The notes below the pieces were generated by a model, which worked only from the letters and a program-made list of their open reading frames with translations, was not told the DNA's origin and did no database searches. From NCBI RefSeq assembly GCF_000959725.1, contig NZ_CP009322.1:2604001-2668000 (forward strand): 64,000 nt of DNA, in the 5' to 3' direction. The position numbers and the translations under genes were made by a program. Shown one piece after another: positions 43,844-52,700 of the stretch (the first letter of the stretch is position 1; every line of letters begins with the position of its first letter). Origin of the DNA: Burkholderia gladioli (GTDB lineage Bacteria; Pseudomonadota; Gammaproteobacteria; Burkholderiales; Burkholderiaceae).

Positions 43844-44287
43844 ATGGGCAAGCCAATCATCGACGACGAGTTGTGGACACTGATCGAGCCGTTACTGCCG
43901 CCATCCAAGCCACGGCGCAAGAAGAACCCGGGCCGCCTGCCGGTTTCGAATCGCGCCGCGCTGACCGGCATCTTGTTCGTTCTCAAGACCGGACTGCGCT
44001 GGCGCGATCTGCCTGCCGAGATGGGTTGCGGCTCGGGCGTGACATGTTGGCGACGGCTACGCGATTGGCAGGCTGCCGGTGTGTGGGACCGTTTGCACGA
44101 GCTGCTGCTCGCGAAGCTGCGCGCAGCAGACCAAATCGACTTCTCGCGAGCCGCTGTCGATTCATCATCGATTCGCGCAGTTGGGGCGGGCCAAAAACTG
44201 GGCCAAACCCAACCGATCGCGCGCGACCCGGTTCCAAGCACCACATCGTCACCGACGCCAACGGCACGCCGCTTGCCGCGATCCTGA
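43844..44287 (+). CDS. IS5-family transposase, first frame (OrfA)
   Basis: 147-aa open frame. It holds the N-terminal DUF4096-type domain (DDELWTLIEPLLPP, GLRWRDLPAEMGCGSG) and the first DDE aspartate (AVDSSSIRAVGAGQ). The family-conserved reading GAGQKTGPNP continues only in the other frame: the shift occurs at CCAAAAACTG (44191-44200), a slippery A run. The OrfA frame reads on unrelated residues to 44287. A -1 slip gives a full transposase, so the split is expected for this group. Confidence 0.82.
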   Translation: MGKPIIDDELWTLIEPLLPPSKPRRKKNPGRLPVSNRAALTGILFVLKTGLRWRDLPAEMGCGSGVTCWRRLRDWQAAGVWDRLHELLLAKLRAADQIDFSRAAVDSSSIRAVGAGQKLGQTQPIARDPVPSTTSSPTPTARRLPRS

Positions 44288-44661
44288 CCGGCGCGAACGT
44301 CAACGATGTCACGCAATTGCTGCCGCTGATTGACGCGATTGCGCCGATTCGCGGACTGCGAGGCCACCCGCTGCAAAGACCGCGTGTGGTCTACGCCGAT
44401 CGAGGATACGACTCCGAGCGACATCGACGAGCGTTGCGCAATCGCGGTATTGAGCCGGTGATCGCCAGGCGCCGTACCGAACACGGCAGCGGCCTTGGCA
44501 AATATCGCTGGGTCGTTGAACGCACGCATGCTTGGCTGCATCACTTCCGTCGCCTCCGTATTCGTTTCGAGCGACGTGCGGACATTCACGGCGCGTTCCT
44601 CAAACTCGGTTGCTGCCTGATCTGCTGGAATACCCTTCGGCGCGTCGAGCAGCCTTTATGA
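44194..44661 (+). CDS. IS5-family transposase, second frame (OrfB, via -1 frameshift)
   Basis: This frame supplies the C-terminal catalytic part: KTGPNPTDRARPGSKHH, then VVYADRGYDSERHRRAL (second Asp) and KYRWVVERTHAWL (catalytic Glu), ending LICWNTLRRVEQPL. It lacks its own convincing start and is taken as the -1 extension of OrfA. All three DDE residues are present in the fused product, so the element may be active. Confidence 0.8.
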   Translation, partial: KTGPNPTDRARPGSKHHIVTDANGTPLAAILTGANVNDVTQLLPLIDAIAPIRGLRGHPLQRPRVVYADRGYDSERHRRALRNRGIEPVIARRRTEHGSGLGKYRWVVERTHAWLHHFRRLRIRFERRADIHGAFLKLGCCLICWNTLRRVEQPL

Positions 44662-44673
44662 AACCGTCTCTAA

Positions 44674-44745
44674 GCGCAATCAACGAAATCTGGAGTATGG
44701 ATTTCGTCGCAGACGCGCTGTTTGATGGTCGACGCTTGCGGTCAA
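44674..44745 (+). pseudogene. IS3-family transposase (OrfB) remnant
   Basis: About 24 codons read AINEIWSMDFVADALFDGRR, the start of the rve/DDE core of IS3-family OrfB. Nothing else of the gene is present. If the IS5 element and one TAA copy are removed, the frame extends a few codons to the left (GLSLSAINE), suggesting the IS5 copy landed at the edge of an already truncated IS3 fragment. Confidence 0.6.
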
Positions 44746-44789
44746 GATGACTTCAACGCCTGCGCGAGCATCTCAAACGGCTCATCAGC

Positions 44790-44826
44790 AAAAAACGGTC
44801 CGAGCGCACGTGCGATCGGACCGTTT
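44790..44826 (-). terminator. Rho-independent terminator of the polyketide operon
   Basis: On the minus strand an 11-bp stem AAACGGTCCGA / TCGGACCGTTT (44803-44793 with 44826-44816) is followed by a run of six T. It lies about 120 bp after the stop of the CurA-like reductase (44945), so it marks the likely end of the PKS-phosphatase-reductase transcript. Confidence 0.7.
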
Positions 44827-44944
44827 ACCCCCGTCCGGCTTGCTACACCGTCCGGTTTCCTCGCAAAAACCTCAACTGAACAGCCTTACCGCCTCGGCGG
44901 GCTTGTGTGTGCCATGTGCAGCCTGTCTCTACTCGTTCCCGCTC

Positions 44945-45967
44945 TCAAGCGACCAGCTTCACCACCTGCTTGCCATGATTACCGCCGCCGAGCAGGGTGA
45001 TGAACGCCTCGGGCGCGCGCGCGAGGCCGTCGGCGACGGACTCGTGATAGCGCAGCTTGCCGGCCCCCACCAGTGCGCCGAGTTCCTCGAGCGCGTCGAA
45101 CCATGCGTCGCCCTGATCCGCAATGATGAAGCCCTCGAGCCGGATCCGATTGATCAGCAGCAACTGCGGCATGGTGAGCGGAATCGCCTGACCGTTGTAG
45201 CCGGCGATCATCCCGCACAGCGCCACGCGCGCGAACGGGTTGCAGCGCATCAGCACGGCGTCGAGCAGCATCCCGCCGACGTTCTCGAAATAGCCGTCGA
45301 TGCCGTTCGGACAGGCGCGGTTCAGCGCGGCGCTCATCGACTTGAGATCGCCGTACTGGCGATGGTCGAGGCAGGCGTCAAAGCCGAGTTCCTCCACCAC
45401 GTACGCGCACTTCCTCGGACCGCCGGCGATGCCGATTACCCGCGCGCCGCGCGCCCGCGCCAGCTGGCCCGCGGCACCGCCCACCGCGCCGGCCGCGGAG
45501 CTAATCACGACGGTCTCGCCGGCTTGCGGCGCGATGATGCGCGCGAGGCCGTACCAAGCGGTCACGCCGGGCATGCCGATCGCGCCCAGATAGGCCGACA
45601 GCGGCGCGCGTGCCGGATCGACGTGGCGCCAGCCGCCGAGTTCGGCACCGTCGAGCAGCGCGTACTCCTGCCAACCGCCCATGCCGGCCACGAAATCGCC
45701 GGGCTTGAAACGCGCGTTGCGCGAGGCCAGCACTTCGCCCACCGTGCCGCCGATCATCACCTCGTCGAGCGGCTGCGGCGCGGCATAGCTCTTGGATACG
45801 CTCATCCGGTCGCGCATGTACGGATCGAGGCTCAGATAATGCTGCCGGACCAGCACCTGATCCTCGCCCGGCTGGACGAGCGGCACCGCTTCCAGCCGGA
45901 AGTTGCCCACCTCGGGCGCCTGCCTCGGCCGCGAGGCGAGCACGATGCGGCGATTCATTGCGGTCAT
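44945..45967 (-). CDS. CurA-type NADPH-dependent enone reductase (MDR family)
   Basis: 340-aa zinc-independent medium-chain dehydrogenase/reductase. QHYLSLDPYMRDRMS and GVTAWYGL are typical of the CurA/prostaglandin-reductase group. The cofactor motif is SAAGAVGGAAGQLAR, and FENVGGMLLDAVL follows. These enzymes reduce C=C bonds conjugated to a carbonyl. It is 34 bp after the HAD phosphatase and is the last gene of the PKS operon. By analogy with the reductase step after AfsA in A-factor biosynthesis, it may reduce the butenolide double bond or a nearby enone. This role is inferred from context. ATG 45967 was chosen over the ATG three codons later. Confidence 0.82.
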   Translation of the reverse strand: MTAMNRRIVLASRPRQAPEVGNFRLEAVPLVQPGEDQVLVRQHYLSLDPYMRDRMSVSKSYAAPQPLDEVMIGGTVGEVLASRNARFKPGDFVAGMGGWQEYALLDGAELGGWRHVDPARAPLSAYLGAIGMPGVTAWYGLARIIAPQAGETVVISSAAGAVGGAAGQLARARGARVIGIAGGPRKCAYVVEELGFDACLDHRQYGDLKSMSAALNRACPNGIDGYFENVGGMLLDAVLMRCNPFARVALCGMIAGYNGQAIPLTMPQLLLINRIRLEGFIIADQGDAWFDALEELGALVGAGKLRYHESVADGLARAPEAFITLLGGGNHGKQVVKLVA

Positions 45968-46001
45968 GGCGTGGCCCTCCCCCGGCGCTCGCGGGCGGGG
46001 C

Positions 46002-46715
46002 TCACCAGCCGCCTCCATGCACGGCGGCGGCATCGATTTCCTGCAGCAAGGCCAGGTCGATTTGGCTCACCGAATCGACGATGCGACGCACGCCGGTCTC
46101 CTTCATGTCGTGCTTCTGCCAGCTCCACGCCTCGTTCGACGGCACGCCGATGAACGGCGTGCCGAGCATCTTGGCGTGCTCGGCCACGAAGTTCACGTCG
46201 TCGATGAACAGGGCCTGGTGCGGCGCCAGCTTGTAGAAGTCGCGCACGATCTCGCGCACGCCGGGACGGAACTCGTTGGTGCAGATGTAGGTGGCGAAGC
46301 GCTCGGCCTGTTCGCCGAGCCCGCGGCGCATGTAGTCCTCGTCGAGGCCGCCGTAGCAGATCACCGTCACGCCGAGCGAGGTCAGCAGATCGAGGAAGGC
46401 GGGCACCTCGGGCTTCATGCCGTGCGGATGGTCGCGCATGTATTCGTCGCGATAGCGGAAATAGCTCGCGATGCTCTCCTCGTCGCTCTGCTTGCGTTCG
46501 GTCTCGCTCATCTGCTCGCCGATCTGCCGGCGAAGGTAGTCCACCACCTCGGCGCGCGAGCGCGAGAAGGTGTTGCGCTCCAGTTCGCGCGTGTAGTCGA
46601 TCCGGTAATACTCGCTGCACAGCTTGTGCATGATCGGGCTGAATGTGTCGATCAGCAACGGGCCGTCGAGATCGACGGCGATGAGGCGAATCGTTTGCAG
46701 GCTGGTGCTATTCAT
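46002..46715 (-). CDS. HAD-family phosphatase linked to the AfsA-type PKS
   Basis: 237-aa HAD hydrolase. Motif I is VDLDGPLLID, a helical cap follows, motif II is near VICYGGLDEDY, and motif IV is ALFIDDVNFVAEHA. It starts 60 bp after the PKS stop and is probably co-transcribed with it. AfsA-type condensation with a C3 phosphate such as dihydroxyacetone phosphate leaves a phosphorylated butenolide that a phosphatase must clear, so this gene is a strong candidate for that step. The motif II Ser/Thr is not obvious, so substrate and activity need biochemical proof. Confidence 0.78.
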   Translation of the reverse strand: MNSTSLQTIRLIAVDLDGPLLIDTFSPIMHKLCSEYYRIDYTRELERNTFSRSRAEVVDYLRRQIGEQMSETERKQSDEESIASYFRYRDEYMRDHPHGMKPEVPAFLDLLTSLGVTVICYGGLDEDYMRRGLGEQAERFATYICTNEFRPGVREIVRDFYKLAPHQALFIDDVNFVAEHAKMLGTPFIGVPSNEAWSWQKHDMKETGVRRIVDSVSQIDLALLQEIDAAAVHGGGW

Positions 46716-46775
46716 CGGATTTGTCTCCGCGGCAGGTTTCAGTGAAATTTCAGAATGACTCTGGGCACGCGGCGC

Positions 46776-49700
46776 TCAGATCGCGCGCCGTGCCCATGCT
46801 TCCTGCAAGGCGGCACTCAGGGACAAGGCGCTGGTGGAGAAGCGGCCGCACGGCTGGCCGTCCACCACGAACACGCCGTCGATGCGCAGATGCGACGCAT
46901 CGCCGACCTCGGTGACCTCGTTGCGCTCGAACACGAGCTCCACGGCGTCGTCCCAGTACAGCGGCCGATCCAGCGCGACGTGCAGCGCCTTCAGCACGTC
47001 GCGGGTGGCCTCGCCGCGTGCCGGCAGGCTGGCCGCCAGCCGGCGCTCGGCGGTAAACAGCCGCATCGACTGACGGGCGGCCTCGGCCAGCACCACGATG
47101 TCGATCCAGGACGCCGGGAAATCGCCGAAATACGCGTTGTCCGGCTGCATCACCAGCGCGCAGCTCGGCTGGCCGGCCTCGCCGCGCACCTCGCTGAGCA
47201 GCACGTTTGCCGCATCGTGCTTGTTGAGGCTGCGCGCGGGCGCCGGCTCGGCGCGCCCGGGCATCTCGCCGACGGCGCGCGGCGGACGCGGCGGCACCGC
47301 GCTCACCACGAACTCGGCGTGAGCCATCTCGCGGTCGTTCTGGACCACCTGCGCCTGATACGTGTCGGATGCGTCGGCGGCGGCGCTCACATGGATCGTC
47401 GCGCCGGGCTCCTTGCGGCACAGATCGACGAAGTGCAGCCGCACTTGCGATACGAACAGCGCGGTGTCGGCCGGCAGGCCGTGCCGATGCAGATGGGCCG
47501 CCTGCACCGCCTCGCTCATCGCCGCGCCCAGATGCAGGCCGGACACATGGTCGAGCGGATGGTCGAAGAAGAACGCGTGCGATTCGTCCACCACCAGCTT
47601 GGCGTCGAGCCGCACCGGCTCGACCGACGCGATGCGCAGCGTCTCGCACAACTGGTTGCGCGGATCGCGGCGCAGCGGCGGCTCGACAGGCTGCGTCTGC
47701 GCGCCGGTCGTGGCGGGAATCGCGTAGAGGCGCCGACGGCCGTGCTCCGCTTCCGGCTCCGGCAGCGCGACGGCCGGCGAATCGGCCGACTCGCCATGCG
47801 GCTCGCCGTCGGTGGTCGGCGCGCTCGCGGCGACGGTCTGCTCGATGCAAGCCGCGAGGTCGACCGCACTCGCGCAACGCAGCAGCGCCGAGCTCTCGAG
47901 CGTCACGCCCTGCGTCTTGAACTCGGCGATCAGCGACGACGACAACTGCAGCAGGAACACCGAATCGAGCCCCAACTCGTGCAGCGAGTGCATGGCGAAC
48001 GGCTCAGCCGGCAGGCCGGACAGCCGCCCCGCATGACCGCACACGCGCGCCAGCAAGGTGTCGTCTCCCGCCTCGCTTGCCGCCGCGGCGACGGGAGCCG
48101 CCGATGACGGGGCCGGGCCTTGCGCCGGCGCCGACGTCACGACACCAGCCGGTGCCGGCTCGATCCAGTAGCGCTCGGCCGCGAACGTGTAGCTCGGCAG
48201 ATGCAAACGCCGCGGCCGACGCGCCGGGTAGAAGATCTGCCAGTCGAGCGCGAGACCCTTGACCCACATCGACAGCAGACGGTCCCACTTGCCCTTGGCG
48301 AGCCAGGTGGCCAGCAGCGACGGCAGATCCTCGTCGGCCGCCAGACTCGACACCATTTCCTTGTTGCGTTGTGCTTGGCCACGCATGCCACTGCCGAGCC
48401 GGCCGTCCTTCGTGAACGCACCGAGCCGCTCGCGCAGTTCGTCCAGCGAATCGACTGCCCAGGCCAGGCGCTCGTCCATCGCGTCGCGACCCACTTGCAG
48501 CGTGTAGGCCAGCGCATACAGATCCACCTCCGGATTGCGCTCCAGCCACGCCAGCAGTTGCGCCGCGCGCTCGGTCAGCGCCGCTTCCGTGCGCGCCGAC
48601 AGCACCACCAGCGCCGGGCCGCCCGGCCGGGCTACCGGCTCCACCGGCGCGACATACTCCTCCAGCACCACGTGCGCATTCACCCCGCCGAAGCCGAACG
48701 AGCTGACGCCCGCGCGACGCGGCAGCGTACGGCCCGCCTCGTCGACCGGCGCCACCCACGGGCGGTTCTCCCGCACCACGTAGAACGGGCTGCCCGACAG
48801 ACCAATGTACGGATTCTCCGGCTCGCTGTGCAGGCTCTTGACCAGCGTGGCGTGCTTCATCTGCATCACCACCTTGATCACGCCGGCCACGCCCGCGGCC
48901 AGCTCCAGGTGGCCGATGTTGCTCTTGACCGAACCGAGCCCGCAGAACGGCTGCTCGCCCGACTCGACGCCGAGGTTTGCAAACGCACTCTTCAGGCCGG
49001 TGATCTCCACCGGATCGCCGAGCTTGGTACCCGTGCCGTGCGCTTCGATATAGCTGAGCGTGCGCGGATCGACGCCCGAGCGGCGATACGCGTCCATCAG
49101 CAGGGCCGCTTGTGCCTGCGGGTTGGGTGCCGTCAGCGAACTCGCCCGGCCGCCGTGGTTTTCCGAACCGCCGCGAATCACGGCATAGATCGCATCGCCG
49201 GCCGCCTGCGCGTCGCTCAAGCGCTTCAGCACCAGCATCCCCACGCCCTCACCGCGCACGTAGCCGTTGGCGGCCGCAGAGAAGGTCTTGCAACGGCCGT
49301 CCTCGCTGAGCATGCCCGCCTTGCTGAAGCTCACATGCGCGTCGGGCGTGACGATGGTGTTGATGCCGCCGACGATCGCCATCTCGCAGCTGCCATCGCG
49401 CAGCACTGCGATGCCGCGGTTGATCGCCACCAGCGAGCTGGAGCAGGCCGTCTCGATCGGCTCGCTCGGCCCATGCAGGTTCAGGAAATAGCTCATCCGG
49501 TTCGGCCCGATGGACGGCACCACCGAGGTCGAGGTGAACGCCGCCTGCGCCTGCGCGGATTGCGCGAGCAGATTGCCGTAGCCGCTCAGGCTGGTGCCGA
49601 CGAACAGCGCCGTGCGGCTGCCCGACAGCGCTTGCGCCGAATAGCCCGCATCCTCGATCGCCTTCCAGACATGCGTCATCAAGAGGCGCTGCTGCGGATC

Positions 49701-52700
49701 CATCACCTGTGCCTCGCGCGGCGTAATGCCGAAAAAGTGCGGATCGAACTCGTCGATGCCATCGATGAAACCGCCCCACTTCACGCGAGTACGGCCCGCG
49801 TCGTCGGTCGGATCGCCGTAGATGGCCTGCCAGTCCCAACGCATCGCCGGGATCTCCTCGATGCAGTCGCGGCCGTCGAGCAGGTTCTGCCAGAACGCGT
49901 CCGCGTCCTCGGCCATCGGCATGCGAGCGCTCAAGCCGACGATCGCGATCGGCTCGTCGAGCGGAGCCCGGGCCGGCGCGATGGCCGCTGCCGGCGCGTC
50001 GAACTGCACGTCGAGCGGTGCGGCGCGACGACGTGCCGCTTTCGCGGGCACGCGCCGGGCCGTCTGGGCCGTCTGGGCCGTCTGGGCCGTCTGGGCCGTC
50101 TGGGCCGTCTGGGCCGTCTGGGCCGTCTGGGCCGTCTGGGCCGTCTGGGCCGTCTGGGCCGCCGGCAGGATCGCAGCCGATGCCTCCGTCGCCGGTGCGA
50201 AGTGTCGCGCCATCGTCTCGCGATGCGCGTCGACCAGATAAGCCGTGAGCGCCGCCAGCGTCGGATGCTCGAAGAACACCGTCGGCATCAGATCCAGTTC
50301 GTAGGTGCGATTCAATTCGGTGGCCAGTTCAGTCAGCGAGATCGAGTCGAAGCCATAACCGGCCAGTTCCTCGTCGAGATCGATGTCCTCGGGCTTCACC
50401 TTGATCAGCACCGACGCCTGGTCCAGCAACGCCGCGCTGACCATGCGCGACAGGTCGGCACCGCCGGCCGCCGGCGAACGCGCGGCCGTGATCTCGACCG
50501 CCGGCGCGGCGGCGGGGTTCGCCCGATACGCCTCGTCGGCATCCTGCTCGGCCTCGAACCCGTCATCGTCGGCCTGGTCCCCGGCCGCGCCGAACAGCGC
50601 GAGCAACTTCTCGCGCTCGCCCGCCGCCACCAGAACCTGTGCCGCATCGCCCATCACCGCCTGCGCGAACGCCGCCAGTGCCGCCTCGTTCTCCAGCGGT
50701 ACCAGCCCCGCCGTGCGACGCATCAGCTCGACGCTCGCCGCGTCCGGACGCATCGCCCCCTGCGCCCACAACGGCCAGTTCACCGACACGCTGCGCCCGC
50801 TCGCCTCGCCACGCGCCACACGCTCGGCGCGAGCGATCACATAGTGATCCATGAACGCGTTCGCCGCCGCATAGTCCGCCTGACCCGGATTGCCGCCGTA
50901 ACCCGCCAGCGACGAGAACGTCACGAACAACTCCAGCGGCACATCGCGCGTAGCCCGATCCAGGTTCACGACACCCGCCACCTTCGGTGCCAGCACCGCG
51001 TCCAGTTCCGCCACGCTCTTGTTCGCCAGATACGCATCGCGCAGCAACCCGGCGCCGTGCAGCACGCCGTCCAGCCGTCCATACTCGACGACGATGCCCT
51101 CCACCAGCGCACTCACCGCCGCCGCGTCCGTCACGTCCAGGCGGCGATGCACGACACGCTCGCCGAGCGCGGCGAGCCGCGCTTGGGAAACCTCGTCGAG
51201 TGCCGAGCGGCTGCTCAGGATCACGCGTGCGCGCGGCGCACGCGCCAGGATCTCGCCGGCGAACACCAGCCCGATCGCACCGGCACCGCCGGTGATCAGA
51301 TACACACCATCCTCGCGCCAGATCGGCCGGGCCGGCGTTTGTACCAGCTCCCGCGCCACCCGCACCTCGCGCACGCCATCGCGATAACGCAGCAGCGCGG
51401 CCGGTTCGGCCTGCTCGCCCTCCTCGCGCAAGCGATCGCCCATCACCACGCCGTTCATCTCGGCCGGCAGACACAGCAGTTGCGTCCTCAGACGCGGATA
51501 TCCGAGCCGCGCCGTCTTCAGCAGGCCCGACAGACCCGCCAGCACCGCAAGCTCACCCGTCAGCGGCACGACCACCTGCACCAGCACGTCGGACGCCGGC
51601 TTCTCGGCCGCCAGTGCCTGCAGTCGCAGGAACACATGGCGGGCCAGGCCGTGATAGCGCGCACCGAGATCCTCGCCGACCACCGGCGCCACCTCGCAGT
51701 GCGTATCGGCCAGCACCGCCGACAGCTCGCCCAGCAATTGCGCACCGAAACCACACAACAGCACGACGCGGCGCGCAACCGGCACGATCGGCGCGTCCGA
51801 CGGCAGCGCCCTCGGCTGCCATGCAGGTGCCAGCAGCAGCATGTCGTCGTCGTGCGTGGCGGCCGCGTCGAGGCGACGCGAGGCGAAGCCATTCAGTCGA
51901 ACGCAAACGCGCCCCGCCTGGTCGAGCAGCACGATGTCGAGCTTGCGCACGGTCGCGCTATCGTCCCCGGCGGCGGCGACCCATACCCACATCTCGCGCT
52001 GGCACGGCGCCAGCACGTCCAGTTCGCGCAATGCGAACGGCAGCATCGGCGATCCGTCGGCGAGTTCGCCATCGACCTCGAGCACCAGCCCGATCGCGGC
52101 CTGCAAGGCCGAATCAAGCAGCCCCGGCGCCAGCGTCATGCCGGCCGGCAAGGCCGGCAGCGACAGCCGTGCCAGCACTTCCTGCTCGCCGGCATGCACC
52201 TCGGCCAGGCCGCGATGGCTCGGTCCGTAGACGAGCCCGAGCCGCTCGAACGCGGCATAACACTGCGCGGCCGTGAAGCTCGCGCGTTGCATGCGCGCCC
52301 GCAACGCATCCAGATCGAGCGTTTGCGACGCGGCTCCGGCTCGCGGCCGTGCCTGCGCGACACCGCGGCCATGCACGCGGCGCGCCGTGTCGGTGGCATC
52401 GTCGCTATGGATCTCGAAGCTCACGCGGCCATCGTCCTCGGCCTGCAGGTCGATATGCACCGCCCGCGGCGTGCCCGGCTCGACCGCCAGCGGGCGCGAC
52501 CAGACGATCTGGTTCAGCACCAGCTCGGTCGTCGCGCCGGCACCGGAGTGCAGCAGCGCGGCATGCGCCATCTCCAGATAGGCGACGCCCGGCAGCACGC
52601 GCCGGCCTTGCACCTCGTGATCGGCGAGGAACGGCTCGCTGCCGTCGAACCGCGATGTGAAGCGCTGCGTCTCCAGGTTCGAGGTATTGGCATGCAGCAA

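Larger units (their letters stand above)
43758..44670 (+). mobile_element. IS5-family insertion sequence (IS427-like, two-frame transposase)
   Basis: A 913-bp element. Terminal inverted repeats are GAGACGGTTTCA at both ends (left 43758, right ends 44670), with AAAGG shared beyond. The flanks carry a direct repeat TAA (43755-43757 and 44671-44673), consistent with a 3-bp target duplication. It encodes an IS5-type DDE transposase in two overlapping frames. It lies between the DUF3100/M20 regulator and the polyketide cluster, and is inserted in or beside an IS3 remnant. Confidence 0.85.

Noticed and set aside
43844..44661. Transposase pseudogene caused by frameshift
   Set aside because: The shift coincides with a slippery A run and a -1 move restores the conserved sequence with all DDE residues, as normal for this IS group.
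46776..47665. C-terminal thioesterase or reductase release domain
   Set aside because: No GxSxG or Rossmann motif is present; the two hotdog-like halves match the AfsA pattern instead.
50059..50159. CRISPR-like or regulatory direct-repeat array
   Set aside because: Units are 9 bp with no spacers and encode an in-frame tripeptide repeat in a linker.
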